Assembly: GCA_034506395.1 (NCBI GenBank)
Contig: JAPDPQ010000015.1
Span: 52,765-116,764, forward strand
Source of the DNA: a candidate division KSB1 bacterium
GTDB lineage: Bacteria; Zhuqueibacterota; Zhuqueibacteria; Thermofontimicrobiales; Thermofontimicrobiaceae
DNA: 64,000 nucleotides
Direction of reading: 5' to 3'
Translations under genes and position numbers: made by a program
Shown: piece by piece, positions 47,342-55,869 of the stretch
How positions within the stretch are numbered: the stretch's first letter is position 1
How the letters are laid out: each line of letters opens with the position of its first letter
Notes under the pieces: generated by a model
Database searches by the model: none
Seen by the model: the letters and a program-made list of their open reading frames with translations, nothing else
What the model was told of the DNA's origin: nothing

Positions 47342-48109
47342 CGTTCAACGACTCACCCTATAAATAGTCGCAAGTGGGGTAGTTTGCCAAGAATCTTAAA
47401 ATCTTTTATCAAAATTGGTTCAATATTCGCTATCACCCAAAAAAGAGCGAAGCTCTCTTTCAGCCAATAGAACAAAACCCTGGCAACAAAAAAGCAAATC
47501 TCTTAGAGTACTGTCATTCCTGAGAATGACGGAATCTTTTGAGAATCATTCAGCCAATATCTATTCAACAACCTCTGTGCGGACCATTAACTTACTGCAT
47601 TAGATCATTTTCAAGACATCCCAGCTATGAGTCAGGTGCTTCAATGAAGATCGAAACCATTCAATCATATCATCTGCGGTTTGATTTGGCAGCAATATAA
47701 TATTTCTGATGCGGAATGTCAAGCAAAATGTCTGTGAACTTGCAATAGGTTCATTTCATGGCCTCTTGGCACTTCAAAAAAATTGTTTTATTAAACTCCT
47801 GCCATCCCTGCGAAAGCATGCATCAGCTATTTCGTCCTACAAAAAAGATTTTAGCATACGAAGAAATGTTAGAGCGCTATGAGTCGATTTTGCCTGCGCC
47901 CCTTATTTTCAATCAACAGGTCGCAAACAAAATAAGCCCTGGGTGGATATTTCGGAGAGTTCATCTTGAAGCGACGCAAAATAGTTTGAAAGATTGGTTC
48001 AATCAGCAGCGAATTAATTGCCGCGCAGATTGCAATTTTGCCCTTGACAAAAACCTTCGCTGCTCAAAGAATAAGAATAGTTCCTAAGGTTGATTCCTAT
48101 GAATTAAGT
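47342..48109. other. Long intergenic region, nothing convincing
   Basis: Contains a GTCATTCCTGAGAATGAC repeat relic near 47514 and another CCTGC-type relic near 47804. A 109-codon plus frame (47758-48087) overlaps the latter repeat, has no ribosome site and no motif. Confidence 0.45.
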
Positions 48110-48976
48110 TCATTTTATATGATTCCTCATCGCGCAGAAAAGCGCCTCCCGGAGCAATTCTCCACAAATGCGTCGTCGATATCGCTCATCTGATCGGATA
48201 TCGCTGATCGGGCTCACTTCGTTTGTCAAAGCTTGGCTTGCAGCATCGATGAGCGATTCGGATAATTTCTGCTGTTGAAGTATTGTCTCAGTTGTTCTCG
48301 CTCGACGGATCTGTGGCGTGACACTGCCAGGAACTATCCGAATTTCCGTGACGAATCGCTCCTGAATCCAACTCAGCACGGCCAATGAGACCTTGCTGAT
48401 GGCCAGTGCCTTGCGCTGCCCGACTTTGCGGAAATACCAATAGCACTTATCCTGATGGAGGAACGGAATGCGGATAAAGGCAATATAGCGTTCCCCGTTC
48501 AAGCTGGTCTCGCCAGGATTGAGCATCACCTGTTCGATGTTCGATTTTTCGAATTGGCCGTTGTGGCGAGGACCGATCCATAGTTCTGCCTCCAGGACAC
48601 AGAGCACAGGCAAGCTATCCCCAGCAGGCGAGGCATTGGCAATATTGCCGCCCAGCGTGGCCCGATTTTGAATCTGCACCGAGCCGATTTGGCGACAAGC
48701 CTCGATCAAAATCGGTAGCCGCTGCTGCAAAATCGGATGGGCGATGATGCGGCTCAAGGGCACCGCCGCTCCAATTAGAACCTCCTCGTCGGTGATGTCT
48801 ATTCGCTCATGGAGCTCCTGAACGGCTGTGAGGTCCACCAGGGAATCCGCTTCAGCCCAATGCTGGCGTTGAACCATCAAATCCGTTGCGCCAGCCACAA
48901 ATGTGAGAGGGCCTTTATTCTCCTGGACAATCTGATCTAGCTCTGCAATCGATCGAGGTCGAAAGATCCGCTCCAT
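48110..48976 (-). CDS. Xanthine-dehydrogenase-type FAD-binding subunit
   Basis: This 288-residue FAD subunit (CoxM/XdhB class) carries electrons from the iron-sulfur subunit to the acceptor. The PCMH fold shows TFVAGATDLMVQ (FAD pyrophosphate loop, about residue 26) and the family motif GGNIANASPAGDSLPVL (about residue 107). A CO-dehydrogenase-flavoprotein C-terminal domain covers about 170-280. The start follows the stop of the [2Fe-2S] gene with no gap (GGAGGCAAATAG before the ATG), so translation is tightly coupled. Gene order in the cluster is large subunit, [2Fe-2S] subunit, FAD subunit. Confidence 0.92.
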   Translation of the reverse strand: MERIFRPRSIAELDQIVQENKGPLTFVAGATDLMVQRQHWAEADSLVDLTAVQELHERIDITDEEVLIGAAVPLSRIIAHPILQQRLPILIEACRQIGSVQIQNRATLGGNIANASPAGDSLPVLCVLEAELWIGPRHNGQFEKSNIEQVMLNPGETSLNGERYIAFIRIPFLHQDKCYWYFRKVGQRKALAISKVSLAVLSWIQERFVTEIRIVPGSVTPQIRRARTTETILQQQKLSESLIDAASQALTNEVSPISDIRSDERYRRRICGELLREALFCAMRNHIK

Positions 48977-49489
48977 CTATTTGCCTCCAAACGCTGTTTG
49001 CCAATCCAGTTTGACCTGGTTCACCAACTCAGGCTGTTGGGTTAAATCCATGACCGCTTCCACGATTTTCGCATACCCTGTGCAGCGACAGATGTTGCCC
49101 GCCAATTGCCATTTCACTTGATCGATGGATAATGGTGGGGCGGCAGTAGCCAGTAGCGCTGCAGTGGACATCACAAATCCCGTAGTGCAAAAGCCGCACT
49201 GCACCGCCCCATGTTCCACATAAGCTCGCTCCAACGACGCAAATGAGGACCAATGCCGCAATCCCTCAATAGTGACGATATGGCTATTCGCCAACTGAAG
49301 CGCTGGCACCAGGCACGAGTTGACGGCACTTCCATTTATTAATACGGTGCATGCCCCACATTCACCTTTGCCACAGCCTTCTTTGGTGCCAATCAGGTCC
49401 AGATCGTCCCGCAAAATGTCGAGGAGCCGCTTTTTCGGCGAAGTTGCCAACTCAATTTGATTTCCATTGACAGTAAATCGAATGTTCAT
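48977..49489 (-). CDS. [2Fe-2S] subunit of a xanthine-dehydrogenase-type enzyme
   Basis: This 170-residue protein carries both clusters of the family. The N-terminal ferredoxin-like cluster is in GTKEGCGKGECGACTVLI with a fourth Cys in VNSCLV. The C-terminal helical cluster is in VQCGFCTTGFVMS and GNICRCTGY. The start at 49489 is preceded by AAGGGAAAGCT; a longer frame to 49516 is less likely. It sits between the molybdopterin subunit gene (160 bp away, across repeats) and the FAD subunit gene. Confidence 0.94.
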   Translation of the reverse strand: MNIRFTVNGNQIELATSPKKRLLDILRDDLDLIGTKEGCGKGECGACTVLINGSAVNSCLVPALQLANSHIVTIEGLRHWSSFASLERAYVEHGAVQCGFCTTGFVMSTAALLATAAPPLSIDQVKWQLAGNICRCTGYAKIVEAVMDLTQQPELVNQVKLDWQTAFGGK

Positions 49490-49597
49490 AGCTTTCCCTT
49501 GATCAACATAATCCACCAGCCTGCAACTAATTTCTATCTAGAAATTTTATCTTTCCTCGACGCTTCGGAATACAAGCGAATCAACTTAAAGCATGCC

Positions 49598-49655
49598 TTC
49601 CCTTTGCCCCCTGCTTTATGCCCCATGCTCCATGCCCCAAGCCCCATGCTAAACC
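49598..49655. repeat. 'ccccatgc' short tandem repeat
   Basis: A CCCCATGC/TCCATGCCCC motif is repeated about five times and runs into the stop of the molybdopterin gene. A similar repeat lies at 9640-9690 beside the MFP gene stop. Confidence 0.75.
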
Positions 49656-51904
49656 CATTCAGGCAACACAGGCAGCCGATTGAACTCCCTCCCAAAAATC
49701 ATCCATAGCGCAGATACCACGGCAGGCGCTGCGCCCACGAACGGCAGCTCGCCCAATCCCTTGGCACCAAACGGCCCGAATGGATACGGGTTATCCAAAA
49801 TTCTCACATGAAACTCAGGCACATCCATGATCGTAGGGACGATGTAATCGGAAAATCCCGACACATCGAACTGCCCCCCTCGCAGCTCAACCTTCTCATA
49901 CAGCGCCCAGCCAATGCCCTGCAGCGAGCCGCCCTGAATTTGCGCCACTGCCTGATCGTAATTTATCGCTTTGCCGATCTCGTGCGTGGTGTAGTACCGA
50001 GTCACCTTAATTTCAAACGTCACAGGATCGACTTCGATTTCAGCGACTGCGGCCGCCCAGGAATAGACGGGATAGGCATCGCCTTTCCAATGGATATCAT
50101 CAAACTTGATCATCGGCGGGTGGCAGTATTGTTTTTCGATCACAATATCAAGATAACGCTTGGCTACGGCTTCAAATGGGAAGATTTTTTCACCCGAACA
50201 AAAATAGCCCTGGCGATATTCAAAATCGGTTCCAGATTCCCTGCTCAATCGGCTGGATAATTGTGCGATCAATTCCTTTGCCGAATCGATTAACAGGCTA
50301 CCAATCACCATGGTAGACCGAGAGGCCACGGTCGGACCCGAATTGGGCACGAAATCGGTGTTCACCTCAGCCAAAAGCACTCGATCCCGCTCGATCGCCA
50401 GAGCATCTGCCAGGATTTTCTTAAATGCCGTTTGCTCGCCCTGCCCCATTTCAGTTTGAGCGGAATAAATAATGGGCTGACCATGTTCGTTCAGCCCAAC
50501 CCGAATTTTGCCCTGAATTTTGTTCTCTCCCGTGCCTGTGAATCCTGCGCCATGCAAAAAAGCGCTGATCCCAATTCCGTGCAACACATCGGTCGGATGC
50601 TGCTTCGGGAATTGGCCTTGCTGTAATCGGGTCAGAATAGGTTGGTTCCAGGCCTGGTACTTTTTTCTTTTTTGTTCATAATCGCTCTGCGTAAGTACAT
50701 CTTCAAACGTTTGTTTGGCTGAGACGCTGTATCTCAGCACCTGGTCTGTGGCGGTTGTCTGCCCCTCGGTAATTAAATTCACCTGCCGAACATGGTGGGG
50801 AGGCAAATCTAGGGTCAGAGCGATCTTTTCGATGAGCATTTCGATGCCAAACACGGCCTGTGGGCCACCAAAGCCCCGAAATGCGCCGCTGGGGACGGTG
50901 TTGGTGGCTACGGCTTTGGCATGGATGCGGACATTCGGCACGTAATAGCAGCCTGTCGCCGTCAGCGCTGCCCGAGATAGGACAACAGGCGATAGCGTGC
51001 AATAAGCGCCGCCATCGAGGTAGAGCATTAAATCCAGGCCCAGCAAACGTCCGTCTCGATCCACATACGCCTGGCTTCTCATGTACGAGGGATGGCGCTT
51101 CGTTGTATATTTTACATCTTCCTCCCGATCGAAAAGCATCGCTACAGGATGCCCGCTCTTGACCGCCAATAGCGCCACATGTCCCGCAATCAGCGATGGG
51201 TAATCCTCCTTGCCGCCGAACGCCCCGCCAGTTGGCGATTGAACGATGGTCACTCCGATTTTTCCATCGAACATCTTGTCCAGCGCCCCTTTGATGTAAT
51301 AGGGGCATTGCATCGAACCTCGAACCACTACCCGATTTTGCTCTGGAATAGCGATCAGCCCCTGCGGCTCCAGATAAAGATGTTCCTGGAAACCCGTGCG
51401 AGTTTCAATCTGAACCGTTTTGAAAGCTGCTACTTTCGCCACTGACAGATCACCCTTTTCGATTAAGATTTCTTTGAAAACATTTCTGTCACCGTAGATC
51501 CGAACACCGCTGGTCTCCGAGGCCAGCAGATCGAACACGGCAGGCAGTGGCTCATATTCGATGCGGACATGCTGGATCGCCTGCTGGAGCAATTGTTTGT
51601 TCGGAGCAGCGATGACAACAATCGGCTCGCCGATGTAATTCACAATCCCATCAGCCAGAAACGGCATATCGTTCTCAATCATGGCGACATGATTGTAGGG
51701 AACATCCCGTGCCGTCACCACAACGACCGAAGACCAATCGAACGCAGGATCGAAATGAATGCCCAAAATTTTTGCCCGTGCATGGGCGCTGCGTACTGTG
51801 CCCCCAAACCATAAGCCAGGGATCTTCTCGTCAGCGATATAGCGGGTCTCGCCTCGAATTTTTTCGGCAGCATCAACACGGAGATCTTTGGGATTAGGAG
51901 TCAT
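49649..51904 (-). CDS. Xanthine-dehydrogenase-type molybdopterin-binding subunit
   Basis: This 751-residue large subunit starts with an aldehyde-oxidase/XDH hammerhead domain (about 1-130: RGETRYIADEKIPGLWFGGTV, SAHARAKILGI). Two molybdopterin domains follow with GGAFGGKEDYPS, GAFRGFGGPQAVFGIEM, GMGQGEQTAFKKI-like and AKGLGELPFVGAAPA motifs, the last carrying the catalytic Glu. The FRGFGGPQ sequence is the xanthine-dehydrogenase type, not the CODH type. The substrate is most likely a purine or similar N-heterocycle; this is inference. There is no clear ribosome site before the ATG at 51904. Confidence 0.92.
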   Translation of the reverse strand: MTPNPKDLRVDAAEKIRGETRYIADEKIPGLWFGGTVRSAHARAKILGIHFDPAFDWSSVVVVTARDVPYNHVAMIENDMPFLADGIVNYIGEPIVVIAAPNKQLLQQAIQHVRIEYEPLPAVFDLLASETSGVRIYGDRNVFKEILIEKGDLSVAKVAAFKTVQIETRTGFQEHLYLEPQGLIAIPEQNRVVVRGSMQCPYYIKGALDKMFDGKIGVTIVQSPTGGAFGGKEDYPSLIAGHVALLAVKSGHPVAMLFDREEDVKYTTKRHPSYMRSQAYVDRDGRLLGLDLMLYLDGGAYCTLSPVVLSRAALTATGCYYVPNVRIHAKAVATNTVPSGAFRGFGGPQAVFGIEMLIEKIALTLDLPPHHVRQVNLITEGQTTATDQVLRYSVSAKQTFEDVLTQSDYEQKRKKYQAWNQPILTRLQQGQFPKQHPTDVLHGIGISAFLHGAGFTGTGENKIQGKIRVGLNEHGQPIIYSAQTEMGQGEQTAFKKILADALAIERDRVLLAEVNTDFVPNSGPTVASRSTMVIGSLLIDSAKELIAQLSSRLSRESGTDFEYRQGYFCSGEKIFPFEAVAKRYLDIVIEKQYCHPPMIKFDDIHWKGDAYPVYSWAAAVAEIEVDPVTFEIKVTRYYTTHEIGKAINYDQAVAQIQGGSLQGIGWALYEKVELRGGQFDVSGFSDYIVPTIMDVPEFHVRILDNPYPFGPFGAKGLGELPFVGAAPAVVSALWMIFGREFNRLPVLPEWV

Positions 51905-51959
51905 ACCGATTTCTCAGTCTTTATTTTAAGTGTAAATGAAACGGAATTTTGCTCCAAAG

Positions 51960-52500
51960 GATTACAACAACCCAATGGATTTTGTCCCCACAGATGATAT
52001 AACCACCACTGATTAATTTAAAAGCATTATCTGTGGTCGTTCTATCACCCGCTGGAAATATTTTATAAAAGCGAATTCAAATATCCGACTTCTCAACTCA
52101 GCGGCCCATCCAATGGATGGAAATAAACCCAACAGATTTTGTCCCCACAGATGATATAAATACGACTGATTTGTCTTAAAAACTTGATCAGTAGTTGTTC
52201 TATCATCCGTGGGGATATTTTATCAACTCAAATTCAGATGTACAATCATTTCACTTACCAACTCCTCCAATAGATTGCTACAACACAAGGGATTTTCATT
52301 CACAGATAATCTCCCCCCTGATGTCTCCTAAAAATATTATCCGTGGTTGTCCTATCATCCGTGCGAAAACTTTGAGTAAAGAAATCCATATTAACAACTA
52401 TTGGATTTATCTAACGCCCCAACAAATCGAAACAGTCAAACTGATAACGTTCAAAAGAATTATCCGTGGCTGTTTTATCATTCGTGGGGGAATTTTGATT
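51960..52500. repeat. Tandem array of about 155-bp 'ATCCGTGG' repeats
   Basis: Three units spaced about 155 bp start at 51981, 52138 and 52293, followed by a shorter fourth near 52455. Each contains CCCCACAGATGATA, an ACTGAT core, and ATTATCTGTGGTTGTTCTATCATCCGTGGGG (or close variants), so left and right parts are inverted. There is no gene. Related shorter units lie at 12945-12965 and 13558-13745. Confidence 0.8.
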
Positions 52501-52524
52501 AATTCAGAATCCATGTGGTTGTTT

Positions 52525-53799
52525 TTATCCGTTGGAGAAATTCGCTCTCCATTCTTCTGGAGTTCTTGCATTAAGTTTCGGATTCCATTTTCTCAAAACC
52601 TGGACATCTTTTAATCCATTTCCTGTTAGCATCATCAAAGCTTTTTCATTAGCTGAAATCTTCTCTTTAAATTTCAGATACCCTGCAAAACTGGCCGCAG
52701 CAGCGGGTTCGACCAGAAGTCCCATTTCTTGCGCCAATAATCTTTGAGCCGCCAATATTTCCCCATCTGAAACGACCATCGCCTCTCCCCCACTCGCTTT
52801 TACGGCTTGGGCAGCCATGTAAAGATTCCGAGGGGCACCAGCACTGATGCTATCGGCGATCGTTTTTGGAGCCTGATATTTAAAATGATTCGTCTTCAAA
52901 TACCGCACCAACGCATCGCTGCCTATCGCCTGAACCGCCATCAATTTCGGCAAGCGCTCGATCAAGCCCAATTGCAGCAGTTCCCACAGTCCTTTGTAAA
53001 TGCCACTGATCACCACGCCATCGCCGACAGGCACGAAAATATCATCAGGCAACTCCCCTTTCATGGCAATGAACAAATCATAAGCTGCCGATTTTTTGCC
53101 CTCAATGGTCAAGGGATTGAATGCCGTATTGCGATTGTACCAGTTTTTCTGTTTCGAAATTTCGACACACAAATCGAACGCCTGATCGTAATTGCCATCC
53201 ACCAGATGGACTGAAGCGCCAAACGATTGCATCTGGATCAGCTTTTCTTGAGGAATACTCGCAGGCACGAAGATTTGCGCACGCAATCCCAATCGGGCAC
53301 AAATACCCGCCAACGAAGACGCTGCATTGCCCGTGGAGGCGACAGAGATGTCTTTAATCCCCAATTGCCATGCCTTAAGGGCCACCAGGCTGGAAGCTCG
53401 ATCCTTGAACGACAGGGTCGGGTTTCGAGTATCATCGAACAAAATGATTTTTCGAGTTTCAAATTCATATTCCAGCACAGGCTGATGGCTCAAGGACAGC
53501 CGATCGAGTATTAGAGGCAGGATATTATCCAAAAAAATTCCACCTGACTGCCAGCGATAACTCAACGGCCAAAGTTCAGGATAGCGCCAGAGCTGCCCTG
53601 CTGGCTGGCTCAAAAAATGATGTTTATCGAGCCTTTTTTTCAATCTGGGATAATCGTAATGGATCAGCAGCACGCCCCGCAGTGGCTGATTCCGCTCCGC
53701 CCTCCCACAATCTGGACAGAGATAACGAAATTCTGGCTCAATGGCGTCAATGGAAAATTCCGTTTGGCAATCGAAGCATTTATAGAAATAATGATTCAT
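52525..53799 (-). CDS. Threonine-synthase-like PLP-dependent enzyme with zinc ribbon
   Basis: This 424-residue fold-type-II PLP enzyme has a four-Cys ribbon at the start (C8 and C11 in YKCFDCQ, C28 and C31 in YLCPDCG). The Schiff-base lysine is K132 in PTLSFKDRASS. The phosphate-binding loop is STGNAASSLAG, and VPVGDGVVISGIYKG and LTGNGLKD follow. The body resembles threonine synthase, but genome context (molybdoenzyme and carbamoyltransferase) suggests a role on a diamino- or ureido-acid rather than homoserine phosphate; that is inference. The ATG at 53799 replaces an earlier TTG frame. No good ribosome site is visible. Confidence 0.82.
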   Translation of the reverse strand: MNHYFYKCFDCQTEFSIDAIEPEFRYLCPDCGRAERNQPLRGVLLIHYDYPRLKKRLDKHHFLSQPAGQLWRYPELWPLSYRWQSGGIFLDNILPLILDRLSLSHQPVLEYEFETRKIILFDDTRNPTLSFKDRASSLVALKAWQLGIKDISVASTGNAASSLAGICARLGLRAQIFVPASIPQEKLIQMQSFGASVHLVDGNYDQAFDLCVEISKQKNWYNRNTAFNPLTIEGKKSAAYDLFIAMKGELPDDIFVPVGDGVVISGIYKGLWELLQLGLIERLPKLMAVQAIGSDALVRYLKTNHFKYQAPKTIADSISAGAPRNLYMAAQAVKASGGEAMVVSDGEILAAQRLLAQEMGLLVEPAAAASFAGYLKFKEKISANEKALMMLTGNGLKDVQVLRKWNPKLNARTPEEWRANFSNG

Positions 53800-53814
53800 A
53801 ATTTTTGATAAATT

Positions 53815-53938
53815 GTAGGACAAGATGGTATCTTGTCCCTGGTACTTGTAGGACAGGATGCCATCCTGTCCCTTGCAATTGTAGGACAGGTTGCCAACCT
53901 GGCTGAACCTGTGGGACAGGTTGCCAACCTGTCTTACA
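53815..53938. repeat. Four tandem palindromic units GGACAGGNTGCCANCCTGTCC
   Basis: Units begin at 53815, 53848, 53881 and 53911 (spacing 33, 33, 30). Each is self-complementary, so four short hairpins lie in a row between the carbamoyltransferase and PLP-enzyme genes. The last unit supplies the TAA stop of the carbamoyltransferase. The first unit has two matched changes that keep the stem paired. Confidence 0.85.
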
Positions 53939-54911
53939 AGATCAACGCTAACAACGCTTTCTCCACATGCAACCGATTTTCCGCCTGCTGATACACCACA
54001 GAATGCGGCCCATCGATCACCCCAGGCGTCACTTCTTTGCCCCGATCGGCAGGCAGCGGGTGCATGTACAGCGAATGCCGTTTGGTCAATTCCATGCGTC
54101 GCTCATCGCAGACCCAATCGGGATATTTGTCGATTAGGGCGAGGCCCTCTTTTTCATCCTGCGTATGAACCAGCGGCCCCCAGGATTTGGGGATCACCAC
54201 ATCGGCATCGTGAAACGCTTCGTCCATGTGATGGGTGATCTCAAATTTCACCCCAGCTTCCTCGGCATTTTTCCTGGCCTGCTCGACGATGTGCGGCATC
54301 AGCTTGAATTCGGGCGGATGCGCCAGGGTCACATCGATGCCGAAGCGGGGCATCATCAAAATCAAACTTTGCGGGACTGAAACAGGCCGCATGTAATTGG
54401 GCGCATACGTCCAACTGACGCCCAGCTTCAAGCCTCGGGTATTTTCTCCAAAATGTTCAGTAATAGTAAAATAATCTGCCAAAATCTGGGCGGGATGATA
54501 CACATCGCATTGCATGTTCACGATCGGCACCGAACTATGCTGGCGCAGCTCTTCCAGATAGCGATTCCCCTCGCCATATTTGCAATAGCGCACCGCAATG
54601 CCCTGCAAATAGCCAGAGAGAACTTTAGCCGTATCCTTTGCCCCCTCGCCGTGGGAAATCTGCATGGTCTGTGGCGCAAAATAGATCGCATGTCCGCCCA
54701 ATTGCGTCATCGCCGCTTCGAACGAAGTGCGGGTTCGAGTCGAGGCATCAAAAAAAATCATACCTAATGTTTTTCCTTCCAGCAGCCGATTGAACCGCCC
54801 TGCGGCATATTCTAACTTCAACTGCTTCGCCATCTCAAATAATGTCTTCAATTCCTGAACCGACCAGTCCTGCGTGGTAATAAAATGTTTGCCTTTGAGT
54901 TTGGTTTGCAT
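53934..54911 (-). CDS. Knotted carbamoyltransferase (YgeW/acetylornithine-carbamoyltransferase-like)
   Basis: This 325-residue enzyme has the carbamoyl-phosphate motif FFDASTRTRTSFE (S57-R61). QCDVYHPAQILADY and HPLPADRGKEVT are further conserved motifs. The central block SWTYAPNYMRPVSVPQSLILMMPRFGIDVTLAHP closely matches E. coli YgeW. The C-terminus (AENRLHVEKALLALIL) is more like the N-acylornithine carbamoyltransferases. YgeW acts in purine/ureido catabolism, the others in arginine synthesis; the molybdoenzyme neighbours favour the former here. The second ATG (54911) is chosen because GGGAG lies 6 bases upstream. Confidence 0.85.
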   Translation of the reverse strand: MQTKLKGKHFITTQDWSVQELKTLFEMAKQLKLEYAAGRFNRLLEGKTLGMIFFDASTRTRTSFEAAMTQLGGHAIYFAPQTMQISHGEGAKDTAKVLSGYLQGIAVRYCKYGEGNRYLEELRQHSSVPIVNMQCDVYHPAQILADYFTITEHFGENTRGLKLGVSWTYAPNYMRPVSVPQSLILMMPRFGIDVTLAHPPEFKLMPHIVEQARKNAEEAGVKFEITHHMDEAFHDADVVIPKSWGPLVHTQDEKEGLALIDKYPDWVCDERRMELTKRHSLYMHPLPADRGKEVTPGVIDGPHSVVYQQAENRLHVEKALLALIL

Positions 54912-55869
54912 AGACATCTCCCTTAGAAAAAATTGGATAATCCTTTAGGCATTTTCAAATTCTTAAGTATCCATAGTAAAGTCGCTTTAAAAATTAGCAA
55001 TCCTGAGCTCATGGAATGATCTATTATTCTGATAAGCTATCTAATAACATCAGCTTCCTTTCATTACGAATTTTTTAGATTGAATTAGTTGAAATAGAGA
55101 ACTTGAGATTTCTGTCCTTTTTAGGATTTACGAGAATATACAAAATGCGAATATTTCAATGATCCTTCTGTGGATTCAGGAGTCTCTTTTATTTCACAAA
55201 TCAACAAATTAAGAGATATCTAATTTCACAGGCATAAGACCAGAATTTCAATTTATCCAAATTTTGCCAAAAATTTAATATTGCTTTTCAAAAACAATTT
55301 AATCAATTCAGAATTATTATCAAAATGATTTTTTCTTTTTGACCAGAAATAAAATAACTGAGTGATGTGGAAAATCGCTTCGGATATTAGTTGTCCATAA
55401 TGTTAAATTGTCTGCAAAAGGGAAGGTTAGGATTCTTGAGTTGTTTCATTTTATAGCAACAAGTAAAATTTTTTCATATCAATTAAGCTATAGACATTTC
55501 GCATGAGGATTTGAATGCGAAAATTTTTAAATATTGCAAAAATGATTAGCGATCAGAGTATCAGTTTTTATCTTCAATTTATTATAATTTTCAAAAAATC
55601 TATTGAATTTAATAATCCTAATGATTATATTTAGCAAAAAAATCGTTGATCTTTTTTGGCGCTTAGATAATAAATGCGAGTTTAAATGCAATAATAAATG
55701 TTCATCAGCTTATTGCTGCGACAAGGCTTGGTTTAAAATAATTGTTTCTATGATGTCGCATCTACTCCGCTGCTGTTTCTTTTGAACTAGCTTGTTTTGG
55801 GCAAACTTTTCCTTTCAAGATAGCCCAACAAAAAATGCAAAATCTATAAGAAAAATGGAAGCCAATAAA
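54912..55869. other. AT-rich divergent spacer, no gene seen
   Basis: About 950 bp, visibly more AT-rich than the regions to the left, with only chance frames. It separates the minus-strand catabolic genes from the plus-strand regulatory genes and must hold promoters of both. No sigma-54-like site was found. Confidence 0.5.

Noticed and set aside
47758..48087. 109-codon plus frame between radC and the FAD-subunit gene
   Set aside because: No ribosome site, no motif, and it runs over a CCTGC repeat relic.
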